NCBI RefSeq assembly: GCF_039566955.1
Contig: NZ_CP154796.1
Coordinates: 6,014,001 to 6,078,000, forward strand
Origin: Micromonospora sp. DSM 45708
GTDB taxonomy: Bacteria; Actinomycetota; Actinomycetes; Mycobacteriales; Micromonosporaceae
Direction of reading: 5' to 3'
Length of the DNA stretch: 64,000 bases
Shown here: positions 26,085-33,208 of the stretch, piece after piece
Numbering within the stretch: the stretch's first letter is position 1
How the letters are laid out: each line of letters starts with the position of its first letter
Position numbers and translations under genes: made by a program
Notes under the pieces: model-generated
Told to the model about the DNA's origin: nothing
The model's input: only the letters and a program-made list of their open reading frames with translations
Databases searched by the model: none

Positions 26085-26609
26085 ATGAACCGCGATCTCG
26101 CCAGAGGGCTGACCGTGGCCTGGGGGCTGCCCGAGTTCCGCGACGGCCTGCGTCACCTCGTCGACCTCGACGAGGTGACAGTGCTGCTGGCCGCGCTGTC
26201 CGTCCCGGACCGGGACGGCGAGGTCGAGCGGAGCCTGCTGGGTCTGCTGCGGTCCGGCCTGGCGACCACCGAGGTCCGGGAAGCGGTGTTGCTGCTGCTG
26301 GAGCGCGACACGGTCCGCCGGCCACTGGTCGCCGCGGCGGTGGAGCCGCTCGCCGACCGACCGGCCCGGGCCGCCGCCATCACGTCGGCGACCGAGGACC
26401 CCGCGGTACGCCGTGAGGTGCGCACGATGCTGGACAGCGCGGACGTGCGCGAGCTGATCTGGCAGGCGATCGACCGCCAGGTGAGCGACGACCGGTTCGG
26501 TCTGATCCGCCGGGCGGCGGTGCTGTTCGTCCGCCATCCGAGCGCCCGGCGCCTCGCGTGGGCGCTCCGCCGGCACGGCGTACTACGCGAACTACGCCGC
26601 CAGGCGTGA
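26085..26609 (+). CDS. Hypothetical helical protein
   Basis: A 174-residue protein predicted to be all helical, rich in Leu, Arg and Ala (DEVTVLLAALSVPDRDGEVERSLLGLLRSGL, then REAVLLLLERDTVRRPLVAAAVEPLAD), somewhat like repeated HEAT-type helical pairs. No family is recognised. ATG 26085 begins the charged, gene-like part; ATG 26028 in frame would add a Pro-rich segment that overlaps the upstream promoter. Neither has a good ribosome site. The following kinase gene starts 16 bp after its stop, so the two may be co-transcribed. Confidence 0.6.
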   Translation: MNRDLARGLTVAWGLPEFRDGLRHLVDLDEVTVLLAALSVPDRDGEVERSLLGLLRSGLATTEVREAVLLLLERDTVRRPLVAAAVEPLADRPARAAAITSATEDPAVRREVRTMLDSADVRELIWQAIDRQVSDDRFGLIRRAAVLFVRHPSARRLAWALRRHGVLRELRRQA

Positions 26610-26624
26610 CCATTGGGTGTGGCG

Positions 26625-27164
26625 ATGACGAGGCGACCGACGCTGTACCTGACCGTGGGGCTCCCCTGCACCGGCAAGACCACCGCCGCTCGGCGCATCG
26701 AACGGGAGCGGCAGGCGCTTCGTCTCACCAAGGACGAGTGGGTCAAGGCCCTCTACGGGCCCGAGAACCCGTCGTCGGCTCAGGACGTGATCGAGGGACG
26801 CCTCATCCAGATCGGCCTGCGCGCGCTCGAACTCGGCACCAACGTCGTGCTCGACTTCGGCCTCTGGAGTCGGGACGAGCGCTCCGCGCTGCGGCAGGCC
26901 GTGGCGGACCTCGGCGCGACGGTGGAGCCGCACTACTTCGCACTCACTACTGCCGAACAGCGCCGGCGACGCGATCAGCGGCAGGCCGAGGCGCCGCACA
27001 CGACGTGGCCCATGACCGACGAGGAACTCGCCGGGTGGGCCGCCACCATCGAGATCCCCACACCTGGCGAACTCGACGGCAGCGAACCCGTCGACGCCCC
27101 ACCGGCCGGATTCGCGAGCTGGGACGAGTGGCGTACGCGTCGCTGGCCGCCGTCGATCCCCTGA
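26625..27164 (+). CDS. P-loop kinase (AAA_33-type ATP-binding protein)
   Basis: A 179-residue P-loop protein. The Walker A motif is GLPCTGKTTAARRIE near the N-terminus. It is followed by LTKDEWVKALYG (typical acceptor-binding Asp), the strand TNVVLDFGLWSRDERSALR and a lid-like Arg-rich region EQRRRRDQRQAEAP. This is the pattern of small-molecule kinases in the zeta-toxin/AAA_33 group. Start codon choice is uncertain: TTG 26613, GTG 26619 and ATG 26625 are in frame; ATG is preferred, with GGGTGTGG before it. The substrate is unknown. Confidence 0.82.
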   Translation: MTRRPTLYLTVGLPCTGKTTAARRIERERQALRLTKDEWVKALYGPENPSSAQDVIEGRLIQIGLRALELGTNVVLDFGLWSRDERSALRQAVADLGATVEPHYFALTTAEQRRRRDQRQAEAPHTTWPMTDEELAGWAATIEIPTPGELDGSEPVDAPPAGFASWDEWRTRRWPPSIP

Positions 27165-27172
27165 TTCCTGAG

Positions 27173-27901
27173 TCAGCGGTGCTGAACCCACAGGTTTTCC
27201 TCGACGTACACGCCCCGATCATGCTCGCGGTCGATGAGCACGAGGTTGAGCGCGCCCGGCACCACATAGTCCCCGGAGACCGGGAACGGCATGTCCGCCC
27301 AGCTTTCCCACTCCGCGACGGACCCTTCGACGACCATCGATTCATGGGCCGGACGGACCACCCGGGCACCCATGCGTTGGTGGGTACGGATCCACGGGTC
27401 GATCGAGAGCCCGTCCGGTCGCGTCCACGAGGCGTACTCGGCCATCGACACCAGCGGGTATCGCGCCTTCCACGTCGGCCGCAGCGGAGCGACCACGTGC
27501 GCGAGCCCGTCGTCGAGCGCACGTCGGGTCAGCTCGGCGAGCACCTCACCGGCCACGCCTCGCCGGGCAAGTGACGAGCCGACGGCGACCGCCATGAAGC
27601 TCAGACACGTCGGTACGACGCCCGCTTCCCGGCCCTGCACCGCCCGGATCAACGTGTCGTCATAGCCAGCGGGCAGATCGTCAGGCGTGCCGTTCCAGGC
27701 CATTGGCACGCCCCAACCGCCGGCGACGACCCGACCCTCGTCGAGCGCCATGACGTCGTATCGGGGAAAGTATTTCCCCACCCGAACCATGTAGTTCGTC
27801 GGAACATCGTCGTGGAAGATGAACTCCGGCCAGTCCTCTCGGAAAACGGCTTCCGCGGAATCGTGCAGATCGGGCCGGTCGATTCTGGTGACGAATTCCA
27901 C
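27173..27901 (-). CDS. GNAT-like acetyltransferase
   Basis: A 242-residue protein with acetyltransferase character: strand MALDEGRVVAGGWGVPMAW, then the probable acetyl-CoA site FMAVAVGSSLARRGVAGEVLAELTRRALDDGL (about 102-133) and HVVAPLRPTWKARYPLVSMAEYASW. The fit is to large, diverged GNAT proteins. The substrate is unknown. GTG 27901 follows TAACGT by six bases without a ribosome site, fitting a leaderless transcript. It converges on the P-loop kinase gene with only an 8-bp gap and a weak hairpin. Confidence 0.75.
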   Translation of the reverse strand: MEFVTRIDRPDLHDSAEAVFREDWPEFIFHDDVPTNYMVRVGKYFPRYDVMALDEGRVVAGGWGVPMAWNGTPDDLPAGYDDTLIRAVQGREAGVVPTCLSFMAVAVGSSLARRGVAGEVLAELTRRALDDGLAHVVAPLRPTWKARYPLVSMAEYASWTRPDGLSIDPWIRTHQRMGARVVRPAHESMVVEGSVAEWESWADMPFPVSGDYVVPGALNLVLIDREHDRGVYVEENLWVQHR

Positions 27902-27907
27902 CGACGC

Positions 27908-27937
27908 ACGTTAACGACGGCATCCGGAGCCACGCAA
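27908..27937 (-). promoter_or_regulatory. Promoter of GNAT-like gene (leaderless)
   Basis: TTGCGT (27932-27937), 18-bp spacer, TAACGT (27908-27913) on the minus strand, six bases before GTG 27901. Confidence 0.6.
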
Positions 27938-27977
27938 CGGCGTTCCTCGTCGGGGCAGGGCCTCCGAGGCGGGCGAG

Positions 27978-28166
27978 TCAGGCGCGCTTGGTGTGGGCGA
28001 CGAACGCCGCCCAGCTCGCCGGTGTGAACCTCAGCGCCGGCCCCTGCCGGTCCTTGCTGTCACGGACCCCGACCACGCCGGGCAGATTGTCCGCCACCTC
28101 GACGCAGTTGCCGGAATTGCCGCTGCTGCGGGTGCTCGTGCGCCAGGTCGCGCCGGTCAGCTCCAT
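27978..28166 (-). CDS. DUF397 protein (Scr2-like)
   Basis: A 62-residue DUF397 protein: WRTSTRSSGNSGNCVEVADNL, then VGVRDSKDRQGPALRFTPASWAAFV. ATG 28166 overlaps the end of the XRE gene by 10 bp and is served by GGAGG within that gene. DUF397 proteins accompany XRE/DUF5753 regulators throughout filamentous actinomycetes. In Streptomyces such pairs (Scr1/Scr2 type) have been described as toxin-antitoxin-like and affecting antibiotic production; I recall this from the literature and cannot show it here. Confidence 0.93.
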   Translation of the reverse strand: MELTGATWRTSTRSSGNSGNCVEVADNLPGVVGVRDSKDRQGPALRFTPASWAAFVAHTKRA

Positions 28167-28957
28167 CGGTTCGCCGCCTCCGAGATCGCCGCCAGGGTCG
28201 CCCCGTGCGGCATCGCCTCCGCGCGGACGGACTCCCAGGTCTGCCGCAGGGAGTTCACGTCCGTCGTCCGTTCCACGATTGTGCCGTGCAACTGGTTGTC
28301 GAGATAGCCCACGTCGTCGCCGTCGGCCGGGGTGGCGAGCACGAACGCGCCGTTGAGCCCCGGATGGGCCCCGACCGTCTCCGGCACCACGTGCAGGTGC
28401 ACCCGGGGCCGGCGGCCCATCTCGACCAGGTGTGCCAACTGCTCCCGCATCACCTTCGGGCCGCCGACCGGTCGGGTCAGCACCGAGTGGTCGAACACGG
28501 CCACGAACTGCGGCGGCGCGGGCTGATCCAGCACCGCCTGCCGGGCCAGCCGCGCGGCCACCTGCTGCTCCAGCGCCTCACCGACAAGCGGACTCGCGCC
28601 CTCGTGCAGCGCGCGGGCGTACTCCTCGGTCTGCAACAGGCCCGGAATGACCAGCGGCTCGTAATTGCGCAGCGCAGTCGCCTCCTGCTCGATGCCCACC
28701 CACTCGCGGAACCACGGCAACAGCGACTCCTGCACCAACGCGGCCCGGATGCGGACCAGCAGGCCACCGGCGTCGAGCACGTCGTCGCAGCGCTCGGTGA
28801 ACTCGGCCCGCGGCGCGCGGCGGCACTGCTCGACGGCCGCCACCAGCGACGCCGAATAGCTCACCCGCTCGCCCAACGCCTCCTGCGTCAGCCCGGCCTC
28901 GGAACGGAGCCGGCGCAGCTCACCGGCGAACAGCTCCCACAACGCCATACGGATCAT
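28157..28957 (-). CDS. XRE-family regulator with DUF5753 domain (Scr1-like)
   Basis: A 266-residue regulator. The N-terminal helix-turn-helix contains LRRLRSEAGLTQEALGERVSYSASLVAAVEQCRRAP (about 14-49). A DUF5753 effector-like domain follows, with LLPWFREWVGIEQEATALRNYEPLVIPGLLQTEEYARAL and HLHVVPETVGAHPGLNGAFVLA. ATG 28957 with AGAGGTG before it is preferred; GTG 28975 and ATG 28948 are alternatives. Three direct repeats cover its translation start region, so it probably represses itself and the overlapping DUF397 gene. Confidence 0.93.
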   Translation of the reverse strand: MIRMALWELFAGELRRLRSEAGLTQEALGERVSYSASLVAAVEQCRRAPRAEFTERCDDVLDAGGLLVRIRAALVQESLLPWFREWVGIEQEATALRNYEPLVIPGLLQTEEYARALHEGASPLVGEALEQQVAARLARQAVLDQPAPPQFVAVFDHSVLTRPVGGPKVMREQLAHLVEMGRRPRVHLHVVPETVGAHPGLNGAFVLATPADGDDVGYLDNQLHGTIVERTTDVNSLRQTWESVRAEAMPHGATLAAISEAANRWS

Positions 28958-28985
28958 CTGCACACCTCTGCACACGGCTGCACAC
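28958..28985 (-). promoter_or_regulatory. Three 10-bp-spaced direct repeats upstream of XRE gene
   Basis: CTGCACAC occurs at 28958-28965, 28968-28975 and 28978-28985 on the + strand, exactly one helical turn apart, immediately before the ATG of the regulator. This arrangement suits side-by-side binding of the regulator on one DNA face. The role is inferred. Confidence 0.7.
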
Positions 28986-29112
28986 GGAAAACGGCCGGTC
29001 GGACGGCCCGGAAGGTGGGGGTGGAACGCCTTCCGACCCTAGCGACGCGGTGACGACACTGTCACGCAACGGAGCCAAACTCGTCCGTTACCCGCTACCG
29101 ACAGGAGCGCCC

Positions 29113-29397
29113 GTGACCAATCAACGCCCGTACCCCCGGCATGCCGCGCCGCACACACCGCTGCGTCCGATGTGGTGCTGCCGGGCGTGCGGCCAGCAGT
29201 GGCCCTGCCCGACCGCCCGCCTGCTGCTCAAGAGCGAGTACGCGGACAACAACGTCGGCCTGTCGCTCTACCTGTGCGGGCTGTTCTACGAGGCGACCCG
29301 CGACCTCTACCGGCTGAACCCGGCCGGCGCACCAGACCCCGCCGACATGTTCGCCCGCTTCGTCGCCTGGGGCGCCAGGCGTGACCCCTTGAGCTGA
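29113..29397 (+). CDS. Cys-rich conserved actinomycete protein next to Scr1 pair
   Basis: A 94-residue protein divergent from the XRE/DUF397 pair. The core MWCCRACGQQWPCPTARLLLKSEYADNNVGLSLYLCGLFYEATRDLYRLNP matches small proteins commonly found beside DUF5753 regulators in Micromonosporaceae; some are labelled flavin reductase without evidence. Four Cys in WCCRACG and WPC could bind a metal. GTG 29113 with AGGAG six bases upstream is preferred to GTG 29050. Function unknown; conserved pairing with the XRE gene suggests it is part of that module. Confidence 0.75.
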   Translation: MTNQRPYPRHAAPHTPLRPMWCCRACGQQWPCPTARLLLKSEYADNNVGLSLYLCGLFYEATRDLYRLNPAGAPDPADMFARFVAWGARRDPLS

Positions 29398-29426
29398 AGC
29401 CGGGTGGAGGTCCTACCGTCGCTCCC

Positions 29427-29498
29427 ATGACGACGCCGCAGTCGACCGACGCCGAACTGGCGGGCCAGTCCGCCGCCTACTGGGGCGCAGCCCGCTGA
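29427..29498 (+). pseudogene. Truncated gene start (23 codons)
   Basis: ATG 29427 follows TACCGT by seven bases and encodes MTTPQSTDAELAGQSAAYWG, then a stop after three more residues. It looks like the beginning of a gene whose remainder is lost, abutting a possible DUF397 remnant on the other strand. Not recognised; could be chance. Confidence 0.3.
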
Positions 29499-29587
29499 GC
29501 TGCAACGCCGGCCCGGCAGCGGTGTAGCCGACGAACGCGGCCAGGTTCTCGGTGGAAAGCGTTAACAGGGGGCCCGTCCTTGAAACC
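29499..29587 (-). pseudogene. Possible DUF397 C-terminal remnant
   Basis: On the minus strand one frame reads GPLLTLSTENLAAFVGYTAAG, resembling the end of DUF397 proteins (compare GPALRFTPASWAAFVAHT at 27.98 kb). No start or N-terminal half is present, and a GTTAAC/GGGGGCCC repeat element overlaps it. Weak evidence. Confidence 0.3.
29557..29581. repeat. Interspersed GTTAA/GGGGCCC element, copy 1
   Basis: AGCGTTAACAGGGGGCCCGT lies just beyond the stop of the UgpC-like ATPase gene. It is related to the elements at 46.2 and 50.1 kb. Confidence 0.6.
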
Positions 29588-30898
29588 TCAGCGCCAGCCG
29601 ACGTCGATGCGGTCGCCGCGCTCGTCGAAGAAGTGCAGCGCGTCCATCCGCACCTGCACCGCCAGCGCATGTCCGGCCGACACCTGCGGGTACGGGGCCA
29701 GCCGCACCGCCAGTTCCGCCGGGCGACGGTGGTGCCGGCCCGGGTCGGGCAGCACGCTGGTGCGGTTGCCAGCGCCGCTCGGCGCCGACTCCGGCGAGGC
29801 CGCCTCCGCCGCCCGGCCGGTGAGCCGCTGCATCACCTGGCCGAACCGGCGCAGGCTGCGCTGGCCGGGGACGGACCGCTCGACCGGGGAGCTCATCTCG
29901 TCGACCACGATCGCGGTCGCGCCGATGTCGAGGAAGGCCAGCGACTCGTGGCCGTGGTGCTCCAGGTAGCGGATCCGGCCGTGCAGCACGTCGCCGGCGG
30001 TGTCCGGGGCGACCGGGGTGAGCGCCTCGGCGCGCAGCCCGACCACGATCCGCTCGCCGTGGTAGTGCGCCACCGCGCGGCTGCGGATGTCGTCCCAGGG
30101 CAGGTAGAGCGCCTGCTCGCCGAGGTTCAACGCGACGTAGCGGTCGAGGTGGACGTAGACGGACGCCTCCAGCAGGTTCATCCGGGGGCTGCCCAGGAAC
30201 GCGGCGACGTAGAGCGTGGCCGGCCGCCCGTACACCTGGGTGGGGGTGCCGACGTCCTGGAGCACGCCCTTGCGCATGATGGCCACCCGGTCGGCCATGG
30301 TGAGCGCCTCGGCCTGGTCGTGGGTGACGTAGATGGTGGTGACGCCCAGCTCACGGGTGAGCGCGGAGATCTCGGCCCGCAGCTCGGCGCGGAGCCCGCT
30401 GTCCAGGTTGGACAGCGGCTCGTCCATCAGGAACAGGCCGGGCCGCCGGACGATCGCCCGGCCCATCGCCACCCGCTGCCGCTGGCCGCCGGAGAGCTGG
30501 CTCGGCTTGCGCGCGAGCACGTCGCCGATGCCCAGCGCGCCCGCCACGTCCTGGATCCGCTCGCCGCGCGGCCCGGGCTCGATGCCGGAGAGCCGCAGCG
30601 GGAAGCCGATGTTGTCGCCGACGGTCATGTGCGGATAGAGCGCGAAGTCCTGGAAGACCATGGCGATCTTCCGGTCCCGCGGCGGCAGGTCGTTGGCCAG
30701 CTCGCCGCCGAGCATGACCGCTCCCGAGGTCGGATCCTCCAGGCCGGCCACCATCCGCAGCACGGTCGACTTGCCGCAGCCCGAGGGCCCCAGCAACACC
30801 ATGAACTCGCCGTCGTTGACGTCCAGATTTATGGTGTCGACCGCGATCGTTCCGTCCTGGAACACCTTGGTGACATCCTTGAGCGCGACGGTGGTCAC
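29588..30898 (-). CDS. ugpC: UgpC/MsmK-type ABC sugar importer ATPase
   Basis: A 436-residue ATPase of the UgpC/MsmK/MalK group. P-loop GPSGCGKST, Q-loop VFQDFALYPHMTV, signature LSGGQRQRVAMGRA, Walker B LFLMDEPLSNLD and His switch YVTHDQAEALTMADRV fill residues 1-240. The C-terminal half has OB-fold (TOBE) regulatory strands. Stretch AASPESAPSGAGNRTSV (about 365-382) is an unusual low-complexity insert. GTG 30898 is served by GGGGAGG. No permease or binding protein is adjacent, so it probably energises several sugar importers encoded elsewhere, as MsmK-type ATPases do. Confidence 0.92.
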   Translation of the reverse strand: MTTVALKDVTKVFQDGTIAVDTINLDVNDGEFMVLLGPSGCGKSTVLRMVAGLEDPTSGAVMLGGELANDLPPRDRKIAMVFQDFALYPHMTVGDNIGFPLRLSGIEPGPRGERIQDVAGALGIGDVLARKPSQLSGGQRQRVAMGRAIVRRPGLFLMDEPLSNLDSGLRAELRAEISALTRELGVTTIYVTHDQAEALTMADRVAIMRKGVLQDVGTPTQVYGRPATLYVAAFLGSPRMNLLEASVYVHLDRYVALNLGEQALYLPWDDIRSRAVAHYHGERIVVGLRAEALTPVAPDTAGDVLHGRIRYLEHHGHESLAFLDIGATAIVVDEMSSPVERSVPGQRSLRRFGQVMQRLTGRAAEAASPESAPSGAGNRTSVLPDPGRHHRRPAELAVRLAPYPQVSAGHALAVQVRMDALHFFDERGDRIDVGWR

Positions 30899-31002
30899 CG
30901 TCACCTCCCCAGTTGCTCGCCCGAACCCGGGAATGACTGTGACCAGGATCATCGGGTTCGCACATCGGGTAAACGTGCCATGTTCGGCTCGTGACAGTCG
31001 TA

Positions 31003-33192
31003 TTACGTGGATTTGCCGAGGAACACGCGGCGGACTACCCGTTCCGCGGCGTGCCCGTCCTCCAGCGCGCAGAACCGCGCCCGGAACGCCGCCCGCGCCC
31101 GTTCGGCCGCCGCGCCGCGTACCGCGCCGGTGCGGAAGACGTCCAGCAGCCCGGGGAAGTCCACCGCGACCGCGCCGGGCGGCTCGGCCAGCAGGTCGAA
31201 GTAGACGCCCCGGGCCACCCGGTACGCGTCCCAGTCCGGCGCGTAGACCACGATCGGCCGGTCCAGCACGGCATAGTCGAACATCGCCGAGGAATAGTCG
31301 GTGACCAGCACGTCCGCGGCCAGGTAGAGGTCCTCCACCCGGTCGTGGTCGCTGACGTCCAGCACCCCGCCGGCCGCCGGTCCACGCGGCCGTCGCTCCC
31401 GGTCGTGGAAGTAGTGGCTGCGCATCAGCAGCCGCCCGGTCGGGCCGAGCACGTCGTGCATCCGGTCCGGGTCGAACGGTGGCCGCCAGCCGGGCAGGTG
31501 CTCACGGTGCGTCGGCGCGTAGAGCACCACGTACTCCTCCGCGCCGATGCCCAGCGCGGCGCGGACCTGGCGGCACTGGTCGGCGGTGGCCCGGGCCAGC
31601 CGGTCGTTGCGCGGGTAGCCGACCTCCAGCGTGGTGTAGTCGGCCGGGTACGCCCGCTCCCACATCTGCGTGGAGAAGCCGTTCGCGGTGATGCTGTAGT
31701 CCCAGCGGTCCACCCGGCGCAGCAGGCCGGCGAAGTCCATGCCGATCGCGCCCACCGGGTAGCGCTGCTGGTCCAGGCCCATCACCTTCACCGGCGTGCC
31801 GTGATGGGTCTGCACGTGCACCGAGCCGGGGCGCTTGCGGACGAAGTCCGGGAAGTTGACGTTGTTGACCAGCCAGTGGGCGCGGGCCAGCACCCGGTGG
31901 TACTCCCGGGTGCCGGCGACGACGTACTCCACGCCCGGCGGCAACGCGGCCACCCGGTCCCGCCGGACGATCCAGACGCCGCGCACCTGCGGTGCGAGCC
32001 GGCGGGCGGCCTCGTAGACCGCGGCCGGGTTGCACGCGTATCCCCGGTACCAGTAGGCCGCGTAGACCGCCAGCGTCGGGTCGATCGGGCGGCGCAGCTC
32101 GGCCCGGTAGTACTCGCGCAGCGCGGTGTCACGCGCCCGCCGGGCGGTCCGCCGCACCACCGGCGTCACCCGCCGCCGGGCCTGGCCGGCCGTCCGCCGA
32201 GCGGTCTCCCCGGCCTGGTGGGCCTCGCGCAGTGCGCTGAACGTCCGCCACCGGCCGGCCGCCACCAGCCGGTGCTTCAGGCCCTCCACGCCGGGCGGCA
32301 CCGGGTAGCCCTCCGGCGGCCGGAAGCGGACGTAGTCCTCGTGCATCTGGGCGAAGAACGGTGCCCGCAGCTCCGGCGCGATCCGCTCGCCGTTGCCGAG
32401 CACGGTCAGGTAGTGCCAGATCATCCGCTCGAAGACCGCCGGCCGTAGCCCGTCCACCACCGGCGCCCACCGGTCCATCAGCCGGAACACGCGATGCCAC
32501 TGGGCGAACACCTCGAAGTGCCGGTCGCCCCGGGTCCGGGTGATCGCCCCGGTCCGGCGCTGCCGGTAGTGGAGACAGACCCGGTCCAGCACACCGATCC
32601 GGTCGGCGGCCATCAGCGCGGGGTAGCTGAACGAGACGTCCTCGTACCAGCCCGGCGCGAACCGCAGCCCGCGCCCGACCAGGAACTCGCGGCGGACCAA
32701 CCGGTTCCAGGCGGTGTGCAGCAGGCACAGCGTCTCCGGCCGGTCCCGCAGCGCGAACGTCTCCGGGCCGGGCGGGTCGGGGAAGACGTCCCGCATGGCG
32801 CTGGGGGTGCCGACGTCGTTCCAGTGCGACCGGACGTGGTCGACGATCAGCACGTCCGGGCGGGTGTCGCGGAGCCGGTCGGCGACGTGCGGCAGGACGC
32901 CGGCCGCCAGCCAGTCGTCCCCGTCGACGAACCACACGTACTCGCCGGTGGCCCGGTCCAGCCCGATGTTCCGGGCCGGACCGAGCCCGACGTTGTCGGC
33001 GAGCCGCACCGGGTGGACCCGGGGGTCGCGGGCCGCGTACTCGGCCAGGATCTCGCCACTGGCGTCCGGGGAGGCGTCGTCCACGCCGATCACCTCAAGG
33101 TCGCCGAACGGCTGGTCGAGGATCGAGTCGAGACACTCCCGCAGGTAGCCCTGCACCCGGTAGGCCGGCACGACGAAGCTGATCAGCGTCAT
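31003..33192 (-). CDS. GT2 glycosyltransferase fused to CDP-glycerol glycerophosphotransferase
   Basis: A 729-residue two-domain wall-polymer enzyme. Residues 1-300 are a GT-A (family 2) transferase: LISFVVPAYRVQGYLRECLDSIL, IGVDDASPDASGEIL, and DXD-like FVDGDDWL. Residues 380-729 are a TagF-type CDP-glycerol:polyglycerophosphate transferase with VHVQTHHGTPVKVMG, LYAPTHREHLPGW and DVLVTDYSSAMFDYAVLDRP. ATG 33192 follows GGAGGG; a longer open frame is unsupported. It is the last gene of the export operon and should build a glycosylated (poly)ol-phosphate, teichoic-acid-like polymer on the cytoplasmic side. Confidence 0.93.
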   Translation of the reverse strand: MTLISFVVPAYRVQGYLRECLDSILDQPFGDLEVIGVDDASPDASGEILAEYAARDPRVHPVRLADNVGLGPARNIGLDRATGEYVWFVDGDDWLAAGVLPHVADRLRDTRPDVLIVDHVRSHWNDVGTPSAMRDVFPDPPGPETFALRDRPETLCLLHTAWNRLVRREFLVGRGLRFAPGWYEDVSFSYPALMAADRIGVLDRVCLHYRQRRTGAITRTRGDRHFEVFAQWHRVFRLMDRWAPVVDGLRPAVFERMIWHYLTVLGNGERIAPELRAPFFAQMHEDYVRFRPPEGYPVPPGVEGLKHRLVAAGRWRTFSALREAHQAGETARRTAGQARRRVTPVVRRTARRARDTALREYYRAELRRPIDPTLAVYAAYWYRGYACNPAAVYEAARRLAPQVRGVWIVRRDRVAALPPGVEYVVAGTREYHRVLARAHWLVNNVNFPDFVRKRPGSVHVQTHHGTPVKVMGLDQQRYPVGAIGMDFAGLLRRVDRWDYSITANGFSTQMWERAYPADYTTLEVGYPRNDRLARATADQCRQVRAALGIGAEEYVVLYAPTHREHLPGWRPPFDPDRMHDVLGPTGRLLMRSHYFHDRERRPRGPAAGGVLDVSDHDRVEDLYLAADVLVTDYSSAMFDYAVLDRPIVVYAPDWDAYRVARGVYFDLLAEPPGAVAVDFPGLLDVFRTGAVRGAAAERARAAFRARFCALEDGHAAERVVRRVFLGKST

Positions 33193-33208
33193 CCCGGCCC
33201 GCCCTCCG

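Noticed and set aside
32129..32935. 268-codon frame inside the GT2/TagF gene
   Set aside because: Same-strand frame shadow rich in Arg/Pro/Gly.
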